This document shows positions 1 to 9,567 of a stretch of 64,000 nucleotides of DNA, one piece after another (within the stretch, counting starts at the first letter, position 1; each line of letters starts with the position of its first letter). This DNA is from an uncultured Desulfobacter sp. (GTDB taxonomy: Bacteria > Desulfobacterota > Desulfobacteria > Desulfobacterales > Desulfobacteraceae), in contig NZ_OY762929.1 of NCBI RefSeq assembly GCF_963666675.1, positions 558,001 to 622,000 on the forward strand, in the 5' to 3' direction. Made by a program: the position numbers and the translations under genes. The notes beneath the pieces were generated by a model. It was not told where the DNA came from. It searched no databases and was given only the letters and a program-made list of their open reading frames with translations.

Positions 1-192
1 CCGGTTGGCATAATCGGCGTATCTTTCCAGGTTTTTGTTCCAGGCTTTGCCCCACCAGGTTTTTGCCAGGGCCTGGCCTTCAAGGACCACGGGCTGAATA
101 CCGGGATTTTTCTTTTTTAGGGCGGCAAGCTTTTTTTCAGCCTTTGCCCTTTTTTCAGCCACGCTCACGTATTTGGAATATCCGTAATACAT
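1..192 (-). CDS. SWIM zinc-finger family protein, N-terminal fragment
   Basis: The start codon is at 192 and the gene runs off the left edge, so only 64 residues are visible. They begin MYYGYSKYVSVAEK and include the motif KTWWGKAWNKNLERYADYANR in two parts (a Trp-rich KTWWGKAW block, then a tyrosine-rich segment). This opening is typical of bacterial SWIM zinc-finger proteins encoded beside SNF2 helicases; the zinc-binding CxC...CxH part would lie outside the window. A good ribosome site (AAGGAA) precedes the ATG by about 7 bases. The gene follows the SNF2 helicase by 39 bases on the same strand, so the two are very probably co-transcribed. The role of such pairs is not established; nucleic-acid binding is inferred from the family. 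Confidence 0.75.
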   Translation of the reverse strand, partial: MYYGYSKYVSVAEKRAKAEKKLAALKKKNPGIQPVVLEGQALAKTWWGKAWNKNLERYADYANR

Positions 193-231
193 TGTTGGAT
201 TCCTTGTGCCTTTAAATTTTTATCCGTCAAC

Positions 232-2931
232 TTATTCCGGCAAGGAGAGCTGGAACAGGTCGAGCAGATCTTTATTATTCATTTCCGTGATCAGTCCTTC
301 GGCAGAGGAGGTCACCACCTGGTCGGCCAAGGCCTGTTTTTCAGTGATCATCAAATCAATCTTTTCCTCAATGGTCCCCCGGGTGACAAATTTATGCACC
401 AAAACTTTTTTGGTCTGCCCGATGCGAAACGCTCTGTCCGTGGCCTGGTTTTCCACGGCCGGGTTCCACCATCTGTCAAAATGAACCACATGGTTGGCCC
501 GGGTCAGGTTCAGGCCCACGCCCCCGGCCTTTAACGACAGCACCATAAAGGGGCAATAGGCATTGTCCTGGAAGCTTTGTATCAGTTTTTTGCGTTTTGC
601 AACAGGCACAGATCCATGGAGCACGAGTCCCGGGTGGTGGAAAATGGTTTCAAGAAAGGCCCGCAAAGGCTCAGTCATCTCCTTGAACTGGGTGAACACA
701 AGCACCCGTTCCCGCTTTTCATAAACGGTTTCACATATACTGCCCAGGCGCATGAATTTTCCGCTGTGGGTGGACTTGAAATCCCCGGAGCCTGTGACCT
801 GGTCCGGGTGGTTGCACAATTGTTTAAACCGAAGAAGAAAGGAGAGCACCAGCCCTTTTCGCTGGATGCCCTCTGAGGTTTCAATGGCCCGCTTCAAATC
901 CTTGACCGTTTTTTTGTACAGCACCACCTGCTTGGCGCTTAAATCGGCAAAGACCTTCATCTCCACCTTGTCCGGCAGGTCTTTAATCACGGTTTTATCG
1001 GTTTTCAGGCGGCGCAGGATATAGGGAAAGATCATCTGCCGCAGCCTGGCATATCCATTGGGATTTTCTTTCAACGTTTTTGCAAAATCGGAAAATTCCT
1101 TTTTATTGCCTAAAAGCCCGGGATTTAAAAAATCAAACAAAGACCATAAATCCGACAGGCGGTTTTCCACAGGTGTGCCGGTCATGATGACGCGGTGGGC
1201 CGCCGGCAGGGCTTTGACGGCCCGGGTCTGCTGGGTGCCCGGGTTTTTAATGGCCTGGGCCTCGTCCAGGATCAGGCAGTGCCATGAATATCTGGTAAGC
1301 CAGTCGTATTTTTTCACCAGGGTGTAACTGGTGATGACCAGGTCCAGGCGGTTCAGCTGGGTCTTGGTGAGCTTGAATTCCTTGTTTTTTGGGCTTTTGC
1401 CGGGCTGTGGGTTCGACGATGTAAAACCGGGGTGGGCCACACAGGTTTTAAGACCGGGCAAAAACCGGTTGATTTCCGACTGCCAGTTTGAAATCAAAGA
1501 GGCTGGCACTACCAGAAGCGTTGCCGGGCGTCTGTTGTTTGACGGAAAAGTGCTCAGCCATGCCAGGATCTGTACGGTTTTTCCCAATCCCATATCATCG
1601 GCCAGGCAGGCCCCGAATCCGTAAGAGGCCAAAAAGTTCAGCCAGTCTACGCCTTTGGATTGATAGGGCCGCAATGAAGCCTTGAACCCTTTGCCCGGCA
1701 CAACCGAATCAACCTGTTCCGGGTGGGTCATCTTTTCTAATACGGATGTCAGCCATGTGCCGTTGGACACACAGACATCCACCTGTTCGTCATTGCCCCG
1801 GCCCAGCAGCTTTTCCGGGGCCAACCGGGTCCGCATGGCGGTACCCAGGGTCATGCCTGAGGCTGCCAGATCCTCAATCCGGTCACAGGCTTTCAGGGCA
1901 TGTTTCAGCTTTTCCGGATCCACGGCCACCCATTTGTTTTTGATAAACGCCAGGCCCTGGGTCTGTTCCAGAATGGCTTCAACCTCCTGCCTGGACAGTT
2001 CCAGATTGCCCAATCCCACTGTGATGTTGCAGTCAAGCATGGCATCCAAGCCGGCCATGGCCGGTTGTTTGTCTCCCATGGCGATGGTTACCCGGGGGGA
2101 CGACGCGGCTTGTTTCCACCAGTCCGGAATCCGGCAGAGTACGCCGCAGGCCTCATAATCCGGGATCTCCTTTAAAAAGGTAAACGCCTCATCCCCGTCC
2201 CAGGCCAGGGGATGGAACAATTCGCCGGATTCAATGAGGCCCGCCACGATCCGGCTTTTTTCCGCCGCCTTGTACACCGTGGATAAAAGGGTTAAAAGCG
2301 CATCATCGTCGTGGGTTTCAATGGCATGTTTCAGGGGCAGGTGCTTGGGCTTCCCGTTGGCTCCCATGCCTGCGGAATATGTAGCCATAAAGGCAAAGGG
2401 CAGGTTTGAATTTTTATTTTCCACCAGATGGAAAAATACCCGGCCTGCCGGGTGAAGATCGGGGTTTTTCTCCCGGAAATAGTCGCTGACCCGGACCTTG
2501 AAATTTTTAATGTCACGGGAAAAGGTCTCATTGAATCCCTGCCACAACCCCTCCAGCATATCGGTGGTTACATATTCGGAGCCAGCCATCAGGGGGCAGG
2601 ACAAAATAAAATCGCGGACAAGCCCCGGCGGGCTGTCGATGACAGCGTCCTGCCTCAGGGTTTCAAGTTCGGCGATTTTTAGCAACTCCCGGACAAAACA
2701 GCGGGAAAACCGCAGGAAATAGTCCAGGGATGCTGAGCAATCCAACGGTGATTGCTTAAAACCCAGGTCGTACAGCCAGTCGTCTTTTCGGGATTTTGCT
2801 ATTTGGGCAATTTCCTTCAGGTGCCTTACCTGTTCCGTGGAGGCCGTGCCTTTTAGCGTCTCCCATTCAAGCACCAACGCCTGATCCGGCATGACCGAAA
2901 TAACCGGTTGTTCTTTAGTTTTGTCCGTCAA
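232..2931 (-). CDS. SNF2-family DEAD/DEAH helicase-like ATPase
   Basis: An 899-residue Swi2/Snf2-type ATPase, expected to translocate on double-stranded DNA rather than unwind it. The N-terminal 400 residues are an SNF2-associated region without clear motifs. The ATPase core follows: Walker A DMGLGKT at about 446-452, Walker B DEAQ at about 556-559, motif III GTPVENR, and in the second RecA lobe GGVGLNLTRANHV and the arginine-finger region ATDRAFRIGQ near residue 850. The longest frame starts at TTG 2931, with GGAG about 10 bases upstream; an ATG at 2892 is the alternative. It is the first gene of a pair with the SWIM protein ending at the window edge. Bacterial SNF2-SWIM pairs are widespread, but their physiological task, for example chromosome maintenance or mobile-DNA control, is unknown to me. 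Confidence 0.93.
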   Translation of the reverse strand: MTDKTKEQPVISVMPDQALVLEWETLKGTASTEQVRHLKEIAQIAKSRKDDWLYDLGFKQSPLDCSASLDYFLRFSRCFVRELLKIAELETLRQDAVIDSPPGLVRDFILSCPLMAGSEYVTTDMLEGLWQGFNETFSRDIKNFKVRVSDYFREKNPDLHPAGRVFFHLVENKNSNLPFAFMATYSAGMGANGKPKHLPLKHAIETHDDDALLTLLSTVYKAAEKSRIVAGLIESGELFHPLAWDGDEAFTFLKEIPDYEACGVLCRIPDWWKQAASSPRVTIAMGDKQPAMAGLDAMLDCNITVGLGNLELSRQEVEAILEQTQGLAFIKNKWVAVDPEKLKHALKACDRIEDLAASGMTLGTAMRTRLAPEKLLGRGNDEQVDVCVSNGTWLTSVLEKMTHPEQVDSVVPGKGFKASLRPYQSKGVDWLNFLASYGFGACLADDMGLGKTVQILAWLSTFPSNNRRPATLLVVPASLISNWQSEINRFLPGLKTCVAHPGFTSSNPQPGKSPKNKEFKLTKTQLNRLDLVITSYTLVKKYDWLTRYSWHCLILDEAQAIKNPGTQQTRAVKALPAAHRVIMTGTPVENRLSDLWSLFDFLNPGLLGNKKEFSDFAKTLKENPNGYARLRQMIFPYILRRLKTDKTVIKDLPDKVEMKVFADLSAKQVVLYKKTVKDLKRAIETSEGIQRKGLVLSFLLRFKQLCNHPDQVTGSGDFKSTHSGKFMRLGSICETVYEKRERVLVFTQFKEMTEPLRAFLETIFHHPGLVLHGSVPVAKRKKLIQSFQDNAYCPFMVLSLKAGGVGLNLTRANHVVHFDRWWNPAVENQATDRAFRIGQTKKVLVHKFVTRGTIEEKIDLMITEKQALADQVVTSSAEGLITEMNNKDLLDLFQLSLPE

Positions 2932-3308
2932 TGAATTTTATCTCCACCATTGTCATTCTCCGGCGCAGATATATCAAATCCTTGGATTAACAACAAGGGA
3001 TACAGTGGAAAAGATAATCCCTATTAAGTTAGTCAACTTTCTGATTATATTGAGGACTTTTGCGAATCTTCTCCAATAGTGGTAGGCTGTTGTTACATTA
3101 ACACTCTATGGAATTGAAGCGGATAGGATATTCGTACTTTTTGAATGTTATGTCGTTATTAAGGTGAGGAAGAAAGATAAGTGGAGGTCTTAGCTCCGCT
3201 TGTTTTTGACCACCGGCCCTTTGGGTAGATGATGTGAAGGATAGAACCCCCCTTTTTTCAAGCAAGTCATTTTCCGACAAGAATTTAGCACCTCTGGCCG
3301 AAGGTGCA
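2932..3308. other. Intergenic region between transposase remnant and SNF2 gene
   Basis: About 377 bases hold no gene I can support. The part next to 2931 must contain the SNF2 promoter, but no convincing -35/-10 pair stands out. Short minus-strand frames just beyond the transposase stop (about 3098-3280) may be decayed 3' sequence of the same insertion element, since full-length relatives of this transposase are longer. I found no inverted terminal repeat here matching the other side of the element. Confidence 0.4.
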
Positions 3309-4735
3309 TTACACCCCAGATTCAGAAAGAGGCCCGCTTCTATTCTGCAATACGGAAAGCAGTTCCTGGGATTTTTGCCGAATCATCTCTTTTTGTTCCT
3401 GATCTTTTTCCTTCTGGGATACCTTTTGAAGATAAAAACCTGGGATCAACTGAGTGATCATCAGGTCCCGTTTGTCTTCAGGCAAATCCACATCGTCAAC
3501 AAGAGATTCAACCATGCAAAAATAAAATGCGAGGGTGGCTATCATTTTTTCGGTTACACGCCAAGCCTTCTCTATTCGATCTTTGCACCGTTCCGGTAAA
3601 AGGTTGGTTGCCTCCCGGATTTGATCAAAACTTTTTTTCAGTTGAATACCGGCATTGACGGAATCCTGCTTTGTTCCGGTGAGAAGATCGTAGGGATGAT
3701 AGGCCTTGCTGATTTGCTTTCTCGCATTTGTGACCGTTTCCAGGTTTTCCTGTGCCTGGTCCAGAGAAGCTTTTGCATCTTGCTCTTTTTCCTGGCAGCA
3801 GGCAATTTTTTTATCGAAGTCAAGAGGTCTGCCCACAGGTCGTTTTTCAAGATTTTCATACTCTTTTTTGCGTTTCATTGCATCATTAACAGCTTTTTCA
3901 CTATTTTTATGGTCTTTTTCAGCTTTGCGTATTCTGGCAGACAGTGGGGCTCCAGTCCCTCTGCTGATTTCATATATCACATGAAACAAATCAGGAGAAT
4001 GATGAGCGTTCAAGCCTTTGGTCACATGATGGATCAATCCCTTGCCTTCATCACTGGTGCCTTGGATAACCTTGACGCGAAGATGTGCAAGAGCACCATT
4101 CACGGCCTTGTTCCAGGTGGCCCCAGAGCGATCATTGGCATATTTTTCAAGGATAATATAGTTGGAATTCGGCTCAATACTAACAAGGCAGACTTGAGGA
4201 TGAAAGGTTTCGTCTTCACAAAGGGTTATCAATTTCTCAGGCATCTGTAATGCAAGACGCGCTTGTTCCATATCACCAAATTGGCCTACCATGGTGTCCA
4301 TCTGATTCGAAATCTTTTGATGGGTGTCGTAGGATGCTGCCACAAAATTTGATAATCGGGTTAAGTGTAAAAATTACTGATATTATGGATACTGGCACAA
4401 CCGACCTTGGTAAATTCAAAATGAAGGCCAAGAATTAAAGTGTGTAAAAAATTTACCCCAACCGGGCTCTCAAAAAAAGAAACCAAAAGCGGATCTTCAT
4501 CAATTTTATCCATGCGAGTGAGCCAATGTTGGAGAGTCGTACGGGGTACTCCGGTTTGCCTTGCAAACTCACGCTGGGTGAGTGCTTTCTTACATTCCTT
4601 GAAATCTATAATTTTCGTAGATACATCATCTCTGGACCATTTTGTTTTGGGCTTTGCATTTTGAGAATATTCAGCGTATGCAGATGTCATGTCCGGTGTC
4701 TTTATCCTTTCTGTGAATGGTTTTTGTTTGGTCAC
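3309..4735 (-). pseudogene. Frameshifted DUF6399-type transposase
   Basis: Two minus-strand frames together encode one transposase. The first (4735-4361, start ATG) carries the helix-turn-helix TQREFARQTGVPRTTLQHWL and ends HNISNFYT before a stop. The second (to 3309) is open through LTRLSNFVAASYDTHQKISN and continues with QDETFHPQ-like and AHHSPDLFHVIYEISR motifs that I associate with the DUF6399 transposase family, where both parts form one chain. The frame change falls near 4362-4375, around a run of five A/T. The downstream half also contains a coiled-coil-rich middle. The stop at 3309 appears earlier than in full-length relatives as I remember them, so the C-terminus may also be lost. 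Decay is the simplest reading; programmed slippage at the homopolymer is possible but less likely because no intact copy is present. Confidence 0.75.
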
Positions 4736-4790
4736 AATACCTATTCACAGACCGGGCAAATTTTATCTATATTTTTTTAAAAAACTTTCT

Positions 4791-4824
4791 GGGTAGACAC
4801 CTCGTGGCCGATGTTATGATCAAG
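4791..4824. repeat. Possible insertion-element end, copy 1
   Basis: The sequence TAGACACCTCGTGGCCGATG, starting at 4794, recurs with small changes at 19661 (TAGACACCTTGTGGCTG, then TGTT, two free bases, and GATTAAG against GATCAAG). Here it sits just upstream of the broken transposase gene, the expected place for an element terminus. At 19661 no transposase is recognisable. No matching inverted end was found beyond 3309. Confidence 0.4.
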
Positions 4825-5117
4825 CCCGGAAGTTCTTTCTTTCGGGTAAGATATAACAAAGAATAAAAAAGAGATGCAAGGATCTGAAATAGGACCAAAT
4901 AATTCCGGTTTAAAAAAGATCAAAGCCTGATTCAAATGTAGTAATATTACAAAAAGAACTGCCATATATAAATCCCGTGTTTCATTCGTTTCTGTGGAAA
5001 AACACTTTTGTCAGAACCCGCCTTGATTTTTAGCTATGTTCTTGCAATATTGCGCCAGATAATACTTCATTGAATACAAGCGGTACATTTGAGCAATCAC
5101 AGGGTTATTTGCACACA
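4825..5117. other. Region upstream of the cytochrome b gene
   Basis: AT-rich intergenic DNA that should contain the promoter of the cytochrome operon. A short near-palindrome, GTAATATTAC, lies near 4940-4950. No confident -35/-10 pair or known regulator box was seen. Confidence 0.3.
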
Positions 5118-6479
5118 ATGACGACCACCGACTCTTTAACCGGACGAATCAGAGATTCCATAATGCATCCACCTGTCCGTCCCGGAACCGGGCAAGCTCG
5201 CAGGTGGGCTGCCTTTAACAACCTTGTCCTGCACATCCACCCCAGAAAAATTCCGGTTGAAGCTCTCCGGATTACAAGAACCTGGGGGCTTGGCGGTATA
5301 TCAGCCGTTCTGTTTCTCCTGCTGGCTTTGAGTGGTGCAATGCTGATGTTTGTTTATGAACCATTCCCGGAAAAAGCGTACCAGTCAATCCTGATACTTC
5401 AGCACAAAGTCCTGTTCGGGCGGTTGCTCCGCAATATTCATTACTGGAGTGCAAACGCCCTGATCATTGTATCGTTTCTTCATTTGCTGCGTGTTTTTTT
5501 CACCGGCGGGTTTCACACCGTCAGGCGGTTAAACTGGGGCATAGGTATTTTTCTTTTCATTGGTATTCTTCTTTCCAATTTCACAGGTTACCTGCTTCCA
5601 TGGGACCAGCTTGCCTACTGGGCGGTGACTGTCTCAACAGGTATGACCCACTATATTCCTCTGGCCGGATCCCATATCCATGGATTCCTTCTCGGCGGCC
5701 ATGAGACTGCGGCTGCAAACCTGCTGCTGTTTTTCACCTGTCATACCACAGTTCTTCCTGCACTGATGATCCTGCTTATGGGGTATCATTTCTGGCGTGT
5801 TCGCAAAGCTGGTGGAATAATTTTTCCTTTTGCACCTGAGGATTCAGGAAAACCCCGGATGGCTGACACCATTCCCAGTCTTGTTTTACGGGAAGGTGTT
5901 ACGGCAATAATGGTTGTTGCCCTGGTTTTGCTGGTTTCCATGACCTCAGATGCGCCGCTTGGAAATATGGCAAATCCGGGCCTGAGCCCCAACCCGGCAA
6001 AAGCCCCCTGGTATTTCTTAGGATTCCAGGAGCTTTTGATGCACTTCCATCCGGTGATTGCAGTGTTTGTCATCCCAGTATTCCTGTTTTTTCTGATACT
6101 GTTCCTGCCCTATCTTAAGTATGACTCATCCCATTCCGGAGAGTGGTTCATTTCAGCCACAGGCAGGAAAACGTCAGCGTCAACAGCACTGACAGCCCTT
6201 GTTCTGGCTCCTGCTGCCGTCGTCCTTGATGAATACTTTGTCCGGTTTCAGGAATGGCTGCCCGGCGTTCCGGCAATATTTTCAGACGGATTGATACCGG
6301 TTTCAATCGTCCTGATAACCTGCATTTTGATCTATCTGTTTATCCGGAAATACATGAAAGCAGCTGTAAATGAAGCCCGGCAGGCATTGTTTGTTCTGAC
6401 GGTTGTTTCATTTGTTGTTTTAACGCTTATTGGTATATGGTTCAGAGGAGAAGGAATGGGATTGTCCATCCTGAAATAA
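5118..6479 (+). CDS. Cytochrome b of a b6/bc-type complex
   Basis: A di-heme b-type cytochrome for quinol oxidation in the cytoplasmic membrane. Heme ligands are visible as two pairs: H in NIHYWSAN with H in SFLHLLR (HX13H), and H in FTCHTTVLP with H in MGYHFWR (HX14H). The second spacing is the b6-type spacing. LLPWDQLAYW and the PWYFLGFQE segment, a variant of the Qo-site PEWY region, follow. Eight or more hydrophobic segments reach the C-terminus, so cytochrome b6 and subunit IV regions form one chain. The frame is open from TTG 5070, but ATG 5118 (MTTTDSLTG) with AGGG upstream is a more usual start. It leads a likely three-gene operon with the Rieske protein (110 bases downstream) and a multiheme cytochrome. 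Confidence 0.92.
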   Translation: MTTTDSLTGRIRDSIMHPPVRPGTGQARRWAAFNNLVLHIHPRKIPVEALRITRTWGLGGISAVLFLLLALSGAMLMFVYEPFPEKAYQSILILQHKVLFGRLLRNIHYWSANALIIVSFLHLLRVFFTGGFHTVRRLNWGIGIFLFIGILLSNFTGYLLPWDQLAYWAVTVSTGMTHYIPLAGSHIHGFLLGGHETAAANLLLFFTCHTTVLPALMILLMGYHFWRVRKAGGIIFPFAPEDSGKPRMADTIPSLVLREGVTAIMVVALVLLVSMTSDAPLGNMANPGLSPNPAKAPWYFLGFQELLMHFHPVIAVFVIPVFLFFLILFLPYLKYDSSHSGEWFISATGRKTSASTALTALVLAPAAVVLDEYFVRFQEWLPGVPAIFSDGLIPVSIVLITCILIYLFIRKYMKAAVNEARQALFVLTVVSFVVLTLIGIWFRGEGMGLSILK

Positions 6480-6588
6480 TAGATTTTGATCCCAGTACAA
6501 TGACTACCCAAAATATAAAAACATCAGAACATCTTTTACCGTCATCCCTATAAAACATTAATACCCCAGGGAGAGATTAATTCCAGCT

Positions 6589-7140
6589 ATGACAATTAAA
6601 TATATTAAAACGGTTGAATCTTCCTCTTCTTCCCCGCGCAGATATTTTTTAAAATCCGTCTGGGCCGCTCTGGGTGTTATTGCTGTGGGAGAATTATTCT
6701 GGGTGCTGATCGGTTTTTTCAAGTCCGGTTCAAAACCTGCTGCCGCCGTTGATAAATCATCTTTGATCAATGCCGGCAGTGTGGACCAGTATACCCCCGG
6801 TACAGTAACGGCTTTTGTCAGGGGCCGATTTTACCTTGCATGCCTTGAAGACGGAGGTTTCCTTGCTGTCTCAAGGAAATGCACCCATCTGGGATGCACC
6901 GTTCCATGGGACGATGAAAAAAAACAGTTTATCTGTCCATGCCATGCTTCGGTATTTGATATTTCAGGTAATGTCATAAGCCCCCCTGCACCGCGTCCGT
7001 TAGACATCCATCCGGTAACCATAGAAAACAGAACCATCATGGTGGACGCCGGTAAAACGATCCGAAGAAAAACCTTTGAGCCGTCCCAAGCAGCATATGA
7101 TCCGGACCGGAATTCAGGTGCTGCCGGCAGGGATAGCTGA
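6589..7140 (+). CDS. Rieske [2Fe-2S] iron-sulfur protein
   Basis: A 183-residue Rieske subunit passing electrons from quinol at the cytochrome b site to a c-type acceptor. The cluster ligands are complete: CTHLGC at residues 98-103 and CPCH at 116-119. The N-terminus has SPRRYFLKS followed by a hydrophobic stretch (about 24-44), which fits a Tat-type uncleaved membrane anchor with the cluster domain outside the membrane. SPPAPRPLD, the usual proline-rich segment after the second ligand box, is present. It lies between cytochrome b and the eight-heme cytochrome, on the same strand, and runs right up to the latter. The gene order, cytochrome b first and Rieske second, differs from the petABC order of classical bc1 operons. 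Confidence 0.93.
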   Translation: MTIKYIKTVESSSSSPRRYFLKSVWAALGVIAVGELFWVLIGFFKSGSKPAAAVDKSSLINAGSVDQYTPGTVTAFVRGRFYLACLEDGGFLAVSRKCTHLGCTVPWDDEKKQFICPCHASVFDISGNVISPPAPRPLDIHPVTIENRTIMVDAGKTIRRKTFEPSQAAYDPDRNSGAAGRDS

Positions 7141-7144
7141 TACT

Positions 7145-9472
7145 GTGAGTGCTGATCATGTAAATTCGTCTCCGGACCTGACACTGAACACCAATCTGAA
7201 GCATCGTTGGATGCTTGCCGGGTTGCTGTCCACCCTCGTCATTGTTCTGGCTCTGCCGGCATATTATTTAATGTCTGTCAAACCTGACCCCATGTTGCCG
7301 GACGGCTTAACCCAACCACCTTCGTTTGTCGGAAGAGATGCCTGCATCTCCTGCCATAAAACAGAATATGACCAGTGGCGAAATTCCGATCATGACAGGG
7401 CGATGGCTCCGGCCACGGTGGATACCGTCCTGGGTGATTTTAACAATGTCCTGTTTGAGCACGGGGGGGTGATCAGCCGTTTTTTCAAAAGAGATAACAA
7501 CTTTTATGTCAACACCCGGGGTCCTGACGGTGAAAAAGCCGATTTTCAGATCACATATACATTCGGTGCGACCCCTCTTCAACAATACCTCGTTTCGTTT
7601 CCCGGCGGGAGGCTCCAGTGTCTGACGATTGCCTGGAATGTTGAAAAGCGCAGATGGTATGCGCTCCCGAACCATACAAATGACGACAGTGACTGGCTTC
7701 ACTGGACAAATGGTGCCCAGAACTGGAACGGAATGTGTGCCGAATGCCATTCCACGCATCTTAGAAAAGGATATGATCTGACGACAGATACCTTCAATAC
7801 CACCTGGTCAGAAATTGATGTGAGTTGCGAGGCATGCCATGGACCCGGGTCACACCATGTTGCCTGGGCAGAAAAACCTGACATGGCACGGGAAAAAACA
7901 GACAATTATAATCTTATTGTAAAAACCCGGGATATAACGCCTGGGGCACAGCTCGCCATTTGTGCCCGATGCCATTCCCGGAGGGCATTGTTTACAGATT
8001 TCAGCCATGATGTTGATAATATGATGGATTATATGATCCCTTCTCTTCTGACGGAAAATCTTTACTATCCTGACGGTCAGATTCTGGATGAAGTTTATGT
8101 ATACGGCTCGTTTACCCAGAGCAAAATGTACCAGCGGAATGTAAAGTGCAGCGACTGCCACAATGTTCACAGCCTGAAGCTTAAAGCAAACGGCAATGCC
8201 TTATGCCTCCAGTGTCACCGTAAAGATGTTTACGATACAAAGGATCATCATTTTCACAAGCCGGAATACAAGGGGAAGCCCAGCAAGGGGGATGACTGCA
8301 TCAGCTGCCATATGCCCCAGAGCCCCTATATGGGGATTGATCACAGAGCGGATCACAGCATCAGAATCCCGCGGCCCGATATCAGCCGGAAGTACCCTGT
8401 TCCCAATTCGTGCAACACCGCCGGTTGCCATGATGATAAAACCGTTAAATGGTCTGCAGAATGGACCGCCAAATGGTATGGACTCAGAGAACGGCCACAC
8501 TATGTAACCGTATTTGCTTCAGCCCGAAATGGCGATCCGGAGGCACACAAGGCGTTGATTCAACTTGCAGAAGACCAGCTTCAGCCCCCTGTGGTCCGGG
8601 CCACGGCAGTTTCTCTCCTCAGGGGGTTCCCGGACGACAGTTCGTACAAGCTGCTGATATCTTCCCTGTCTGATGACCAAGCCTTGATCCGTCATACGGC
8701 AATATCAACCTTGAGCCTGTACAGCAGACCTCTGGAAACAGAAAAGATTGCGCCACTGTTGTATGACCCGGTCAAGGCCGTAAGAATGCAGGCAGCAATG
8801 AGCCTTGCCGGAGTCTGCCCTGACTCGGTTTCAGCAGCTCAAAGAATTAAACTCAAGGCCGCACTTGATGAATACAGAAACGCTATGGAATATTCTGCGG
8901 ATTTCCCGGCCGGAAGATATAATCTCGGCAACCTGTACGATGCACTCAGAAACACCGGTCAGGCCATTAAGAACTATAAGGAAGCCATCCGGATTGACCG
9001 TCAGTTTATCCCGGCACTGAACAACCTGGCAATGCTCTACAACAGAACCGGAAACAATGATGAAGCCCTGAAGCTGTTTCAGGAAATTATCGAAATCCGG
9101 CCCGATCTGTTTGATGCGGCCTATTCTCTGGGACTCCTGCTTGCCGAGGAAAAACGTTACACTGAAGCCGTGATTTACCTGAAAAAAGCAGCCGGCGGTA
9201 TGCCCGGACGCCCACGGGTTTACTATAATCTAGGGTTGCTGCAGCAGATGCTGAAACAGCACTCCGAAGCTGAAGCATCCCTGTTCAGGGCCCTTGAACT
9301 TGATCCGGAAAATTACGACTACCTTCTATCAGTCGCAGATTTCCTGATTCGTAGGAAACGGTATGATGAAGCAATTGAAGTTGCCCGGAAAATGTCGGAA
9401 CTGTTTCCGGAGAGGACAACGGGAGTAAGGATATTAGAGTATATACACAGAGTGAAAAAGGATGAGGGATGA
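7145..9472 (+). CDS. Eight-heme cytochrome c with HEAT and TPR repeats
   Basis: About 775 residues. An N-terminal hydrophobic segment (WMLAGLLSTLVIVLALPAYY) anchors or exports it. Eight heme-binding motifs follow: CISCH, CAECH, CEACH, CARCH, CSDCH, CLQCH, CISCH and a longer CNTAGCH. The arrangement resembles cytochrome c554/NrfA-like multiheme proteins. After the hemes come HEAT-like repeats (about residues 465-560) and at least four TPR units (ALNNLAMLYNRTGN, DAAYSLGLLL, RVYYNLGLLQQ). The frame is open from 7076, overlapping the Rieske gene; I favour GTG 7145, just after the Rieske stop, though ATG 7097 is possible. As the third gene of the operon it is the likely electron acceptor of the cytochrome b/Rieske pair, with the repeats serving for protein docking. 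The final electron acceptor is not evident. Confidence 0.9.
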   Translation: MSADHVNSSPDLTLNTNLKHRWMLAGLLSTLVIVLALPAYYLMSVKPDPMLPDGLTQPPSFVGRDACISCHKTEYDQWRNSDHDRAMAPATVDTVLGDFNNVLFEHGGVISRFFKRDNNFYVNTRGPDGEKADFQITYTFGATPLQQYLVSFPGGRLQCLTIAWNVEKRRWYALPNHTNDDSDWLHWTNGAQNWNGMCAECHSTHLRKGYDLTTDTFNTTWSEIDVSCEACHGPGSHHVAWAEKPDMAREKTDNYNLIVKTRDITPGAQLAICARCHSRRALFTDFSHDVDNMMDYMIPSLLTENLYYPDGQILDEVYVYGSFTQSKMYQRNVKCSDCHNVHSLKLKANGNALCLQCHRKDVYDTKDHHFHKPEYKGKPSKGDDCISCHMPQSPYMGIDHRADHSIRIPRPDISRKYPVPNSCNTAGCHDDKTVKWSAEWTAKWYGLRERPHYVTVFASARNGDPEAHKALIQLAEDQLQPPVVRATAVSLLRGFPDDSSYKLLISSLSDDQALIRHTAISTLSLYSRPLETEKIAPLLYDPVKAVRMQAAMSLAGVCPDSVSAAQRIKLKAALDEYRNAMEYSADFPAGRYNLGNLYDALRNTGQAIKNYKEAIRIDRQFIPALNNLAMLYNRTGNNDEALKLFQEIIEIRPDLFDAAYSLGLLLAEEKRYTEAVIYLKKAAGGMPGRPRVYYNLGLLQQMLKQHSEAEASLFRALELDPENYDYLLSVADFLIRRKRYDEAIEVARKMSELFPERTTGVRILEYIHRVKKDEG

Positions 9473-9567
9473 CAGTGGAAGGATGAAAACCAGCAGCCTT
9501 TTGGGCGTCCCGAATATACGCCTCAAGATTGCATAAGAAAAATTAGGGTTCAGTGGCATTTTATGGG

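Noticed and set aside
942..2722. Many plus-strand open frames opposite the SNF2 gene.
   Set aside because: They are shadows of the well-supported helicase; none has a ribosome site or domain.
3076..3110. Sequence AGTGGTAGGCTGTTGTTACA as the second end of the insertion element.
   Set aside because: It shares only GGCTGTTGTT with the 19.7 kb copy and is in direct, not inverted, orientation relative to the end at 4794.
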